A stretch of 64,000 bases of DNA from Paguma larvata (GCA_030068075.1 CM057833.1:47883587-47947586), one strand, 5' to 3'; positions 43,550-55,852 are shown, counted from the first letter of the stretch. Numbers and translations: made by a program. Notes: a model not told the origin generated them from the letters alone.

Positions 43550-45240
43550 ATTATCACCACAATCAGGTAGGATTTATTCCCGGATGCAAGGATGGTTCAA
43601 TATTTGCAAATCAATCAACATCATATACCACACCAACAAAACAAAGGATAAAATCATATGATCATCTCAATAGATACAAAAAAAGTATTTCACAAGATTC
43701 AACATGCATTCATCATTAAAAAAAAACTCTCAACAAAATGGGGTTAGAGAAAATACACCTATAGCCACATCAATCAAACAAGAAAAAAAATTGGCATCTA
43801 TATTGGTAAAGAAGTTAAACTGTCACTATTTGTGGGCAACATGAAACTATACATGCAAAATCCTAGACTCCACCAAAACAACACTAGAATCAATAAATAA
43901 ATTCAGTAAAGGGGCTGGATAAAAAATTAATGCCCAGAAATCAGAAGTGTTTCTATACACTAACAACAAAGTTGCAGAAAGAGAATTTTAGAAAACAATA
44001 CCATTTACAATTGTATAAAATACCTAGTAATAAACATAACCAAAGAGGTGAAAGACCTGTACTCTGAAAATTACAAAATGCTGATAAAAGAAAATGAAGA
44101 TGACACAAACCAATGGAGAGATTCCATGCTCATGGATTAGCAGAATTACATTATTAAAATGTCCATATTACCCACAGCAATCTACAGATTCAATGCAATC
44201 CCTATCAAAATACCAACAGCAATTTTCCCAGAACTAGAAAAAACAATCCTAAAATTTGTACAGAACCACAGAAGATCCCAAATAGCCAAATCAATCCTGA
44301 GAAAGAACAAAACTGGTGCTATCACAATTCCAGATTTCAAGATATACTACAAAGCTGTAGTAATCAAAACAGTACAGTACTGGCACAAAGATAAACACAT
44401 AGATCAATAGAACAGAACAGAGACCCCAGAAATAACCCACATTTATATTGCCAATTACTCTATGACAAAGGAGACAAGAATATACAATGGGAAATTTCAA
44501 TTTTCAAAAAATGGTGATGGAAAAACTGGATAGCTACATGTAAAAGAATGAAATTGAACCACTTTGTAACACCATAAACAAAAATATACTAAAATGGATT
44601 AAAGACCTAAATGTGAGACCTGAAACTATAAACATCCTAGAAGAGAACATAGACAATAATTTCTCCAACTTTCTTCTAGATATGTCTCCTAAAGGAAATA
44701 GAGCAAACATAAACTATTGGAACTACATCAATATAAAAAGCTTTTACACGGCAAAGGAAATCATCAAGAAAACAAAAAGACAACCTACTAAATGGGAAAA
44801 GGTATTTGCAAAAGATATATCCATTAAGGGATTAATATCCAAAATATATAAGAAACTTCTACAATTCGATACCAAAATAACCACAAATCATCTAATTAAA
44901 AACTGGGCAGAGGACCTAAGTAGACATTTTTCCAAAGAGGACAAACACATGGCCTCAGACACATGAAAAGATGCTCAACATCACTCATCATTAGGGAAAT
45001 GCAAATCAAAACCACAATGAGATATCACCTCGTATGTGCCAGAATGGCTAAAATCAAAAATGCACACAACAAAAACAAGTGCTGGAGAGGATGTGGAGGA
45101 AAGGAACCCTCATGCACTGTTGGTGACAGTGCAAACGCTGCAGCCACTGTGGAAAACACTCTGGAGGTTCCTCAAAAATTTAAAAATAGAAATACCATAT
45201 GATCCACTAATCTACTGTTGGGTATTTACCCAGTGAAAAC
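43550..45240 (+). pseudogene. L1 ORF2 remnant (late RT domain to C-terminus)
   Basis: Homologous pieces in shifting frames: 44,159-44,410 ([31 protein letters not shown]), 44,613-44,966 ([28 protein letters not shown]) and 44,963-45,202 ([18 protein letters not shown]). Several frame changes and stops. Endonuclease and early RT are missing. More decayed than the ORF2 at 20-22 kb. Confidence 0.9.
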
Positions 45241-45858
45241 AAAAACACTAACTCAAAAAGACATATGCATCCCTATGTTTATGGCAGTATTATTTACAAT
45301 AGCCAAGACATGAAAGCAACCTAAGTGTCCATCAATAGATGAATAGATAAGGAAAGGTGATATGGTATATATGTATATATATCAGAATATTACACAGCCA
45401 TAAAAAAGGATGAGATCATTCCATTTGAGTCAATATGGATGGACCTAAAGGGTATTATGCTATGTGAAATAAGTCAGACTAAGAAAGACAAATTCTATAT
45501 GATTCCACTTAAAATCTTAAAACTGGAATCTTAACAAATGAATAAACAAAAACCAGAATCAGAACTATAAATAGAAAAAACAACAGTTTCTAGAGGGGTA
45601 GTGGTTGGACAAAATGAGTGAAAGAGAGAGGGAGATACAGGCTTCCAGATATGGAATGATTAAGTCACGGGAATAATAAGCAGAGGAGAAGAAATATAGT
45701 CGGTGATACTGTAATACCAATGTAATGGGACAGATGGTGGCGATACTTGTGGCAAACACAGCATAATGTATAAACTTGATGCATCACTAAGTCATATGCC
45801 TAAAACTAATGTAACATTGTGTGTCAACTATACTCAAATTAAAATAAATTTAATTTAA

Positions 45859-46076
45859 AAATTTTTTTGCATTTATTTACTTTTTAGAGACATAGAGAGA
45901 CAGAGCACAAGCAGGGGAGGGGCAGAGAGAGAAGGAGACACAGAATCCAAAGCAGGCTCCAGGCTCTGAGCATACTGTCACCACAGAGTCTGACACGGGG
46001 TTCGAACCCTCTAACTGTGAGATCATGACCTGAGCTGAAAACCAAGGCTCAACCAACTGAGCCACCCAGGTGCCCC
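45859..46076 (-). mobile_element. Feliform SINE in an L1 tail
   Basis: GCATTTATTTACTTTTTAGA, CAGGCTCCAGGCTCTGAGCA, GGGGTTCGAACCCTCTAACT, GAGCCACCCAGGTGCCCC. 19-bp target duplication TAAAATAAATTTAATTTAA at 45,840-45,858 and 46,077-46,095. Confidence 0.96.
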
Positions 46077-46120
46077 TAAAATAAATTTAATTTAATTTAA
46101 AAACTAAATCTAAGTTTGTG

Positions 46121-47251
46121 ACCAGCAGTTTCATGCTAGTAAACTGTCATTCATAATGAGAATAAACAAAGGTAAAAAGCATACTATGTACAAGGAATTG
46201 GGCTAAGTAGGTGTCTGGGGTTTTTTCCCATCAACCTTACTTGAGCCAGGAATTGGGGGTAGGGTGGGAAATACATGTGCAAATGACACCATGTTATTTC
46301 CAAAACTATAATCTATGGAACAGATAGCATTTACGATATTTATTTGAAATAAACACACAGTAAGTTATAGCTCAGGGACTAGTCACTTAACTAACCCATC
46401 AAAAATAACCAGGGGAAGGGACTGGAGGCTCATGATATAATCTGTATATTTATAAGAGGCTTCACTTCAAAAAGGTAGCTCCAACCCCGGATCCCAAGAC
46501 CTTTGTTTGAACTCTTGGCTGTGGCATAATTGACAGAGAGAATTAAAGGGGATATGAAGACCTGGGACTGAACTTTTTCAATAGTCTCAGCTCGGCTCAC
46601 ATTGCTCACAATATTAGAGGCTGCCGTGATGATATTAAATGATGCCGCACTGACAGAGATTAACAGGGTATGCAATTAGATTTAAATGCTGTAATTGGAA
46701 CATGCTGTTAAGTGCCTACCATCAGTCCTGGGTCTCTCCCTATAGCAAGCCAGTCTCTCCTTGGGTTGCTCTGTAAATTTAACACTATCCTCACCAGCCA
46801 CAAATCCTCTACTTAGGCAGAGAGAGTGAACAGGCCTACTGTTATTGTGATATTGTCATGTATTATGCTGTAACTTCTATGCTACTGTAGAGTTTTGAAA
46901 TGCTTTCAAATCTAGTTAGGTCTTCTGAGCTTTATAGCAGCCAGGAGGAAAGAAGGGCAGATATTGCAAGGATGCAGTCAATGATTGAGACAGGTGAAGA
47001 GACCCACTCACGGTCTTCTAAGCTTCCCTGTGAGTGAATCACGAATCTATACTAGATCTCTTGACTCAAGATTCCGTGTGCTTCCTATCATCCCATGTTG
47101 CCTCCATAGGCTGTGATTTGAAATTTATTTGGCCTGCTGAACACCCTTCTCTCAGAAGGTGAAGCTCCCTAGGCCTACAACAGGACAAACTACCACATTT
47201 GGATACGTTACCTCATGCCCACAGGCCTCCACCAACAATATGGCCTTTGTT
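46121..47251. other. Unassigned stretch; candidate conserved block inside
   Basis: No repeat was recognised. The block 46,400-46,720 has a mixed, non-repetitive texture with a TCF/LEF-like CTTTGTTTGAAC (46,501) and an A/T-rich POU/homeodomain-like TGCAATTAGATTTAAATG (46,671-46,688), next to TGTAATTGG. This resembles a developmental enhancer. No gene was seen. Confidence 0.3.
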
Positions 47252-47566
47252 TTTTTGTGTGTTTTGTTTTTGTTTTTGTTTTGTTTGTTTGCTTCAAAAG
47301 AGAGAGTGCAAGCAGGACAGAAGGGCACAGAAAGAGAGAATCTCAAGCAGGTTACACACTCAGCACAGAGCCTGATGGGGGGGCTCAATCCCACAACTGG
47401 GAGATCATGACCTAGCCAAAATCAAGAGTTGGACACTTGGGGCCCTGGGTGGCTCAGTCAGTTGAGTATCCAACTCTTGATTTCGGATCAGGACATAACC
47501 TCATTGTTTGTGAGTTCGAGCCCCACATCAGACTCTGTGCTGGCAACACGGAGCCTGCTTAGGATT

Positions 47567-47612
<46 letters not shown>

Positions 47613-47725
47613 TCTTTATCTGCACTCCCCTGCTCATGCTCTCTCCCTCAAAATAAATAAACATTTTTTAAAAAGAGGGAGAGAGAGAGAGTTGGACACA
47701 ACCAACTGAGCCACCCAGGTACCCC
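47252..47725 (-). mobile_element. Carnivore SINE split by another SINE
   Basis: A-rich left end, AGCACAGAGCCTGATGGGGG, GAGATCATGACCTAGCCAAA up to 47,436, resuming at 47,700 with AACCAACTGAGCCACCCAGG. Outer target duplication GGCCTTTGTT / GGTCTTTGTT at 47,242-47,251 and 47,727-47,736 (one mismatch). The older member of the nest. Confidence 0.93.
47437..47687 (+). mobile_element. Feliform SINE nested in an opposite SINE
   Basis: GGGGCCCTGGGTGGCTCAGT, GAGTTCGAGCCCCACATCAG, a (TC)n expansion at 47,572-47,609, AATAAATAAAC tail. Perfect 12-bp target duplication AGAGTTGGACAC at 47,425-47,436 and 47,688-47,699. Opposite orientation to the host SINE. Confidence 0.96.
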
Positions 47726-47926
47726 TGGTCTTTGTTAATCACTGACAATACCACAGGGTGAGTCAATCCATCACTATGTGCTTGTTGAATACCTACTATG
47801 TGTCAAGTCATTGATAAGTACAATGCAAGAAATATTTTAAAACGATATTAAAATCTAATTAACTATTTCTGGATACCTGTGCGATTCAGTTTTCCCACAT
47901 ATGAAGTATAAAAATGAAAACAACAG

Positions 47927-48145
47927 GGGCACCTGGGTGGCTCAGTCGGTTGGGTGTTCGACTTCATCTCTGGCTCAGGTCATGATCTCACAGTTCGTGA
48001 GTTCAAGCCCCATGTTAGGCTCTGTGCTGACAGCTCAGAGCCTGGAGCCTGTTTCAGATTCTGTGTCTCCCTCTTTCTCTGCCCCTCCCTGCTCACACTC
48101 TGTCTCTCTTAAAAATAAATAAACATTTAAAAAAATTTTTTAATA
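47927..48145 (+). mobile_element. Feliform SINE (SINEC family)
   Basis: GGGCACCTGGGTGGCTCAGT, GAGTTCAAGCCCCATGTTAG, GCTGACAGCTCAGAGCCTGG. Target duplication AAAACAACAG / AAAACAATAG at both ends (one mismatch). A nine-base insertion near CATCTCTGGCTCAG distinguishes it from its relatives. Confidence 0.96.
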
Positions 48146-49624
48146 AAAACAATAGATAACATTTGCTAAAATAATCAGCCCTCTCAGAGATGCTTTATAA
48201 GTCCTAACTCTTAGAGTTTAAAAGCTGGTTTTCAGACTGTCCATGTAGTAACAAGATTCCACAATGGTGCTATCATGGTCATTGAGAAGAGGAGAGGGTA
48301 CACTGAATGGGTCTCTGGGTCAGCCCTCCAAATATCACCCAGAAAAGGACCCAAAAAGTTGGGGTTTGTTCATTCACATATTTTGTAGGTATTGAATTGC
48401 TAAAAAAAATCATTTATATATTATACATGGTTCAAAATTCAAAAAGTAGAAAAATTTATCAAATGAAAAACCTTCTCCTATTCAAATCCCCCCACTACCC
48501 AGTATACCTCTCTCCAAAAGAAAAAGTGAAACAAAACAACAGAAAATTTTTTCACTATCATTAAGTTGTTATGAATCCTTTCAGAGATATTATTAATGAA
48601 TATAGATGCAAATGTATTTATTCTTTTTTTCCATTTTCCTTCTATACTATACACACTGTTCTACAGCTTAATTTTTCACTTAAAAATGCAAGTTGAAGAT
48701 CTTTCCAAATCAGTCGCTAAAAAGCTCCAGCTGCATAATTCCATTTAACAAATCTTCTGTTGATGAATACTTACATTATTTCCAATCCTTTTCTATGAAG
48801 AATAATACTGCATATGTCATTTTCACATGGGTAAATATATCCATAGTATAATTTCCAGGAAGTGGAATTGTACAATCAAAGAAGAAATGCATTTGTAATT
48901 TCGTTTAATATTGTTTAAACAATACCAATTTCTCTCCCACTGGGAGCATTATAGGAGTGTTTCCACAGAGTCTTGGCAACATGAAGGTATTGCCTAACAT
49001 TTGAATTTTTGCCAATTTGATAGGTGAAAATGGTATATGAGCACAATTGTCATTTTCATTTCTCCTATTATGCAAAAAAATCAAGGGACCCTCCCTTTCA
49101 TAAGAGGCTTTAGTTTTGGATTTTCCTTTCCTCTGACCTGTCTATGTATACCCTTTGCCCATTTTTCTAGTGAATTGATTATTTTTATATTGATTTGTAA
49201 GAGCTATTTATATATTAAAAAGATTAACCCTTTGTGAGAAGTTGCAGGTGTTTTGCCTAGGGTCATTGGTCTTTTGACTCTGCTTACAGCATTTTTTTGC
49301 ATATAGATTTTTTAGATACATAAAGTAAGATTTATCAATATTTTTCTTCTGCTATTTGCATTTTCTATAATAACTGAAAAGATTTTTCTGATTCCTGAGT
49401 AATAAAAAGTCTTATATATTTTCTTCTACTTCTTTTATGATCTCATTTTTTTACTTTTAAGTCTTTGATCCATTTGGAATTCATTCTATTGCATAATGTA
49501 AATATGAATCCGATTATTTTCCAAATGGCTACCACTTATTACCATATGGACTAGTTTGTTACTGCCCCCCTCCACACACGCATACACTGAATTGAGTTGC
49601 TAACCTTATCATATCCTAATTTCT

Positions 49625-49841
49625 TTCTTTTTTTGTAATGTTTATTTATTTTTGAGACAGAGAGAGACAGAGCATGAGTAGGGGAGGGGTAGAGAGAGAG
49701 AAGGAGACACAGAATCAGAAGCAGCTCCAGGCTCTGAGCTATCAGCACAGAGTCCGATGCGGGACTCGAACTCACGAGCTGTGAAATCATGACCTGAGCT
49801 GAAGTCAGAGGCCTAACCAACTAAGCCACCCAGGCGCCCCC
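49625..49841 (-). mobile_element. Feliform SINE (SINEC family)
   Basis: AATGTTTATTTATTTTTGAG, CAGGCTCTGAGCTATCAGCA, GGGACTCGAACTCACGAGCT, CCACCCAGGCGCCCC. Perfect 10-bp target duplication CCTAATTTCT at 49,615-49,624 and 49,842-49,851. Confidence 0.97.
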
Positions 49842-49851
49842 CCTAATTTCT

Positions 49852-49906
49852 ATATATATTTGAATTTCATATATATTTGGATTCCATATATATTTGGATT
49901 TTCTAT
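49852..49906. repeat. Short tandem repeat, about 18-bp unit
   Basis: Three degenerate copies of ATATATATTTGGATTCC-type units, just after the SINE target duplication and within the old L1. Confidence 0.8.
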
Positions 49907-50814
49907 TCTTTCTTTTTCATTGGTCTTACCTATCAGCCAGTGTCATTACTTTATTAGTTTTGTGATACACTTTACTGATGCTCCCTCATTTTTCCTATTT
50001 TCTTCTGTTTTTTTTTTTTGGCTATTCTTATTGGTTCCTTTTCCATAAGAACTTTTTAAAAAGTTTTAGTGTTTTTATTAGAACTGTATTCAATTTATAA
50101 ATTAGTAGAAAAAATGTCTTTATTAGGTTGAAACTTTCTATCCAAGGACTTAGTATATGTCTGGTTATTTGTTCAGCTCTTATTCTGTGGAATTACAAAG
50201 TGTGTGTATATGTGTGTATTATATGCATGTAAACAAATATGCAATCACATTTATACATACATGTATTATATATGCATGCATAATTTGCATATTCATAAGA
50301 TATGTGTGATGTTGCATTAATCAACTGCATTTCACTATGTCTGGAGAATGATCAGAGAAATTTTGTCATTAGATCTATTAATATGAAAAGTTTATTAATA
50401 TATATCTTTATATTGATTCATCCTTATATTCTTGGAATAACTTCTCTTCCTCATGGTATAGTATTCTTTAATATGCTGCTGAATTCTGCTAATGTTTTTT
50501 TTGGAACTTTTATAACTTATTTACAAGAATCTTTTAGAATATGAAACACTGACTAATGATCTGTAAGATCCTTTTAAATGTTAATATCCATGGAGTAAAA
50601 TCCAAGAAAGAGTATGAGAACAATTAAGCGTCATAGTGTTTAGAACTGACCATAAGACCAAAAAGGAATTAAAAGAATTCTTTTCCACTCTCTGTGCTTG
50701 CTACAGTGTCCACCACAAAAATTTTGTACAATGTAAAAAAATAAACGAATAAATAATTTTGAACATGAGAAGGTACATGATAGTGCAAAATGTAACAATG
50801 ACTTGTCATAGACT

Positions 50815-51030
50815 GGAAAGAGCATGGAATTTGGACTCAAGTGGAAAATCTAATAATCTAATCCCAGCTCTGCTTCCCTGGTAGATGAAAGACCTTACAC
50901 CTGACACTTAACAGTTTCCTCATCTATAAAAATGGAGAGAATAACATATAGCATACATTTTTTGGTAAACATGGAATGAAATATTCTATGTAATTAGCAA
51001 GCATACTGCTTGGTGAACAGCAGATTCTTC
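50815..51030 (+). mobile_element. MIR SINE relic
   Basis: GAAAGAGCATGGAATTTGGA, CTAATCCCAGCTCTGCTTCC, AACAGTTTCCTCATCTATAA, then GCATACTGCTTGGTGAACA. Confidence 0.85.
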
Positions 51031-51159
51031 AAAAACTGACTTCCCTTCTCCACTCTTTCATCCCCCTCTCTTTTTAAGAATGTAATACTCGAAGATAAGG
51101 AATAAAGCAAGAAAACACAACACATGCACAAACTACAGTGAGCAAGGAAACCTCTGTGA

Positions 51160-51365
51160 TAGAAGCATTGAGTTTAGAGCTAGGCAGAACTGAGTTCTAC
51201 CCCTAGGTTGGCCACTGTATAAATGTATGACCATGGGCATGTGATCCAAACCACTAAATCTTAGTTTCCTTATCTATGAAATGGGAATAATACCTCACTA
51301 TTTCATACAGTGGATATTAAGACTAAGTGAGACAATATACTTAAAACACCTGGTACAAAACAGCA
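51160..51365 (+). mobile_element. MIR SINE relic
   Basis: GGCAGAACTGAGTTCTACCC, CTTAGTTTCCTTATCTATGA, AATGGGAATAATACCTCACT, GTGAGACAATATACTTAAAA. Nearly full-length MIR. Confidence 0.87.
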
Positions 51366-51879
51366 ATGCCCCCCCCCACCTGCTGTGTCCTTGCTCCTTC
51401 CTGTGAGTTACACACTGACAGCTGATGTAGTGATTATCTACTGGCTGCCAAGAATTCTCTTCAGTAAGACTCCCTCCTGCAGAGTAGAGAATTCTAGCTG
51501 TGTGATCAGAGAGGTGACAACAGGAAGCCCCATCCCACTCTGCTTCTTCCCTGACCTCCAATCCTTCCAGCTATGTAGACCCCTCATTGCAGTACTTAAT
51601 CATATGCTATCATGTATGGTTACTCAACTTATTGGCATGTTATGCTCTCCTCACCAAAGCACCCTGTCTCCTGTCTCCATGTTCTTTTATCTCTCAAAGC
51701 ATGTCTCACTGGATTGAACCCAAAGTCCGCAAGCAATTAAATGCCGTAAATCACGTAATTTTTGGGTTGGAAGGCTGCAGAAAAGTGTGATATGTGAGTC
51801 CTTTCGACTATAGCTGATCACCTGTTTGAAAACGCCACTGAAAGATTCCATTTCCCACCATAGCCCATCTCACTGGAAT
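51366..51879. other. Unassigned non-coding stretch
   Basis: A C-run (51,368-51,377) and overlapping short frames on both strands (51,298-51,790) lack any recognised domain. Confidence 0.4.
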
Positions 51880-51933
51880 GTTTCCTCACACAGAGTCTTT
51901 GCATGGCTCTTCTTTGACCTGGAACCATTCTTC

Positions 51934-51969
<36 letters not shown>

Positions 51970-52290
51970 GCCTTTTTTAGTCTCAGATCAACTGGCTTAA
52001 AAATCTCAGATCAACTGGCTCTTCCTATAGGAAGTTTTCTCTGATCCCTCAGGTAGATCAGCATCCCCCTATAATACACCATTATAATCCTCTGCACTCT
52101 TATTACTCTTGTAATAGTTAGTACTTACTCACACTTGTAATCATTTGAAAAATAAACATCTTTCTCACTCACCAGGGCATAAAATCCTTAAGGCCAGAAA
52201 CAAGTCCATTGCACATCATATTATCATCAGCACCTGATCCTGCACTGGGTCTATAGTTGGCTTTTAATAGATGTTTGTCGAATTAATTAG
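51880..52290 (+). mobile_element. L2 LINE 3' end with internal duplication
   Basis: CACACAGAGTCTTTGCATGG, CTTTGACCTGGAACCATTCT, then AGTTTTCTCTGATCCCTCAG, TTATTACTCTTGTAATAGTT and TAAGGCCAGAAACAAGTCCA: L2 order to its tail. It contains a (TC)n run at 51,939-51,967 and a 17-bp direct duplication TCTCAGATCAACTGGCT at 51,981-51,997 and 52,004-52,020. Confidence 0.85.
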
Positions 52291-53159
52291 TTAATGGATT
52301 AACCACTGTTAAGTGTCTCCCAGTAAGGCTATATTTTTCCACCCTCTATATTATTGGATTCCCACCTCAACTCAATCATGAAGTAAGTTCCAATCCTTTT
52401 CCCCTTTCCAAATAGCTTACCTTAATGGCAGACAGCTTACCACTAAATTCTCCCATCTGATCCACTACTAGAGAGAAATCTATCTTTCCCTTTTCTTCCA
52501 AGCTAGCAGTCTACCCCATGCTACTCCCCCCCACCCACCCAGTGTGCACATCAGACACACACACAGATACACACACACTGAGAGTTCTCTCCACAAATTG
52601 ACCTTGTATGTGATTCCAGTATGATCTAAACACTTTCTCTACATTTAAGTGTAATGTGTATTAGACAGTCATAAACCCTAGAACTCTGTGCAAGACTCGG
52701 GCCAATTTGTCTCAGATCCATTTCTCACCCCTCCTCTACTCCATATCATAGCAAGGGCTCACCTCCTCAGCCTGAAACTACCAGGAGAGATGCTTAAGAG
52801 AGTGGAGCAAGAGAAAGGAGGCCAGAGTATCTCCCACTCCTTCTCTCTGCTCAAGAGCACCATCATTTCCATAGCTACAGACACCATTTGATAAGGTGGG
52901 CATGGTCAGTCTTTGCCCAGGGATGTCCACCCCTGGCCTCCAGGAACATTTGTCTTCTTTGGTCCCTCTAAACTACAGAGATGGGGGGTTCCTGCTGCCA
53001 CAAATCTTTGAGTTGTCTTACCATCCCTTGCTGATGTCCCAGCTTTTCTAACACCTGTGTAACCAATTCTCTACATTAAATTCCCTCATAGTGTTTTTTC
53101 TTTTCCTAGTTGAACTAATACAAATAAAGATAAAACAGAATGCTGGAGGAACTATCCTA
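52291..53159. other. Unassigned stretch with CA repeat
   Basis: An imperfect CA repeat lies at about 52,550-52,580. Nothing else was recognised. Confidence 0.4.
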
Positions 53160-53340
53160 TGTATTGCCATTTCACTTTGCGATTATTTGTGTGCCTTTAA
53201 TTCCCATCTTAGGATGCAGGCACCAAGCTTTATACATTCTCTACATTACCATACCAACTCCCAAAGTTTCTTCTACCTGTTAAAAATTCCATAAATATTC
53301 ACTGAATGATGGAATAAATGAACGAATGAATGAATTGAAC
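53160..53340 (+). mobile_element. L2 3'-end relic
   Basis: Ends with AATATTCACTGAATGATGGA and GAACGAATGAATGAATTG, the L2 terminal pattern; upstream similarity is weak. Confidence 0.45.
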
Positions 53341-54779
53341 CTTGGAAGTTATAATATCTTAAGTGTTAAAGCTTCTAGGTATATCATAAATTTGTTATAC
53401 ATTAATTGGAGTCAGTCATAAGTACTTTCCTCAATGACATACAAATCTGGAAGTAATGTAATTAATTCAAAATTACATAAGCAATCAAGGTGTGCTTACT
53501 TTTCCATCAATCAAGACATAATTAGTTAGCTGTGAGAAAGCTCAAAAGGGTTTGTATAGCCTTTAATGGGGCTTACATAGCAATGACAACTCAGGAATCA
53601 GCAACGCATTGTCAAAAGCACTAGACAATTAAGGTTCCTTGAACATCATAAATGAAAGAAAGGTTTATTCCTGCTCAGACATTGACACAATTTTCTTAAC
53701 AGAATTTACTGAAGAAATGATCAGATCTTCTACTTGGATGCAATTTCACACACACCACCACCACCACTGCCACCACCACCAAAAATGATAATGACAAATA
53801 GAAAACAACTAGACAGATAAATAGATAGATAGATAATATCAAGATGTATACACTGAGGTCCAAAGAGGAAGAGAAAGAGAGATTTAATAGTGTCATAGCT
53901 GAGTTTATATTCCCTTGCAAAAGCACAAACAAGAGAAGGACATATGTGCAAGTATGGAAAAAGTAATGTATAGTCCCAATTCCAGAATCCATTCTTTATA
54001 TTACACTGTCTCAGAGCTCTTTGTTATCAAACATTCATTCACTCAACAAGCGCTTATTGAGACATCGAGGAAGTACCAGGCACTGTGCCTGGCCTCACAG
54101 ATACAAAAGAATTTAAAGGCAATCTCTGCCCTCATGGGTGGACCTCAGGATCTGGCTTATAATTCTGGAGGCTCTGCACTCAAAGCACTTTGAGATAGCA
54201 GCATTCCCCTTCCTTATATCTGACCTCCACAGGATTCACTGGTCCCCAGAATTCTCACACCCATCCACAGCTTGACCATACAGTCCCCCTTCTGGAATTC
54301 TCTGCCATTCCATACACTGAGATTTTCTCAGCATTGCTTTTCTATGATCTACCTGAATATGGTTTAAAATCTAAATAATCTATTACCATAAATAATACTA
54401 ATGACTCCCACATTCGTTCATTTTAACAGCATTACATAGCACCAAAATGACTCTTCCATTTCACCTTTTAATCCTTAATCCTCTCTAACAAGAAATAGTT
54501 GCCTCAAAGTGAGTGAGAGAGTGGGTAACATCAGTGATTTTCAGATGTTACTGAAAAGAGTTACAAATGTTCTGTAGCCCTCAGAAAAGACCACTGACCC
54601 AACGAATGTTAAAGCTGTCCTCTCTTAGCCCAGACTTATGTTTTATAGATGAAAACATGTAGGCAGTCAGTGTTCCATTATAGAAAGACCCGAATTTAAG
54701 GGCACACAGAAATGGACCCAAGTACCTACTCAGCCACTAACTCCCTCACAGAAGGAAGCTCATAGAATTGCTATCATCT
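53341..54779. other. Unassigned stretch with two microsatellites
   Basis: A (CAC)n-type run at 53,746-53,781 and a (GATA)n run at about 53,809-53,834 explain the minus-strand frames at 53,696-53,992. An ancient L2/L3-type repeat may lie at 54,030-54,140 (CTTATTGAGACATCGAGGAA, CAGGCACTGTGCCTGG). No gene seen. Confidence 0.4.
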
Positions 54780-55085
54780 TTGTGATGAGATCTTCCCTAC
54801 CTAGGCCATGTTAACTATAATGGTGATCCCATCCACCCAACACTCCCTATCTCTCCTCTCTGCTTTTATTTTTCTCCTCAGCTTATCACCATCTGATACT
54901 CCATATATTTCTTCACCTTGCTTTTCACTTATATGTTGCTGCCACTAGAATATAAACTGTGAAATGGCAGGAATTCTGGATTGTTTTATTTATTGTTGTA
55001 CCCTGATAGCACATAGTAGGAACACAACAAATATCTGTTGAATGAATCAGTAAATGAATGAATGTCTGCATGAATGCATGAACAA
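54780..55085 (+). mobile_element. L2 LINE 3' end
   Basis: GATCTTCCCTACCTAGGCCA, CTTATCACCATCTGATACTC, ATATGTTGCTGCCACTAGAA, CCTGATAGCACATAGTAGGA, AATATCTGTTGAATGAATCA: clear L2 3' end. Confidence 0.9.
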
Positions 55086-55852
55086 ATTAAACATTAAAAG
55101 GTACTCATTAAATGTTAGCCGAATGAAGTAAAGGGCCACAGTCTAGCTCAAATAGCCGGCAGAATGATGCAGTACCAAATAGAAACACTACCAACAAGCT
55201 GTGGCTTTTCCCCATGGGAAAGACTAAGATTTGTCTGAGACTTGACCGCAAAGTGCTTTTTTAACAACAGCATCAATTATTCTGGGTGAGTATCTTCTCC
55301 CTGGCATCCTAAATTTCTCACAAGTACCCAGCTGGCTGGCAGGCAGCCCTACTTAATAACAACCTCTGACCCTTGAAGAGCAGTTTCTCTTGCTCAAAGT
55401 ACTTTCAGATATATATTCTATTAAAGCGCCATAATCTTTGCAGCAAAGACTCTTCCCACCACTTCTATCCTGTGTGTTAGTAAGGAGACAAAGCTCACAG
55501 CAAAGCATGTCTCAAAGAGAAATGAGGACAGCAAATGAGACAAAATGTACAATAACAGATTGGGAGTAAAGCCAAAAAAAATAATGTCTGTTACTGTTAA
55601 TATGACCTCACTTTTAACCCTCAGGCTGACTCAGCCTGAGATACAGCGTGGGTTGCACAGAGCTGGTGCGGTGAGGGGGGAGATGGATGGTTTGTTTCTA
55701 GCCACGTACACTGACTAACTAAGGACTGGCAGTCAACAGAGTCGCAGAAGTTATGGGCAAATGGTCCTCACAAATGGTCCGCAACAGGAGTTGAACAAGT
55801 GCTTCTCCAGTGAATACGTGAATGGACAAATGAATTAAGTATTTATTTTCAT
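55086..55852. other. Unassigned, non-repetitive stretch
   Basis: No gene or repeat was recognised. 55,130-55,330 has a conserved-element-like texture, but nothing specific can be claimed. Confidence 0.35.

Larger units (their letters stand above)
43517..46105 (+). mobile_element. Old L1 fragment, split by a SINE in its tail
   Basis: Begins abruptly inside the ORF2 RT domain (GTAGGATTTATTCCCGGATG), continues through ORF2 C-terminus and 3' UTR to an A-rich end (AAAATAAATTTAATTTAA). The probable target duplication AAATCTAAGTTT appears at 43,502-43,513 and 46,106-46,117 and is shared with the neighbouring SINE's duplication. A SINE at 45,859-46,076 lies in its 3' A-rich end. Confidence 0.9.
48380..50530 (-). 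mobile_element. Old L1 fragment, split by a SINE
   Basis: Reverse L1M text over about 1.9 kb of L1: TCCATTTAACAAATCTTCTG, TGGAATTGTACAATCAAAG, AATTTTTGCCAATTTGATAG, AGTGAATTGATTATTTTTAT, TTTGATCCATTTGGAATTC, TTCTTGGAATAACTTCTCTT, AATATGCTGCTGAATTCTGC. The frames are destroyed. The SINE at 49,625-49,841 interrupts it. Confidence 0.8.
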
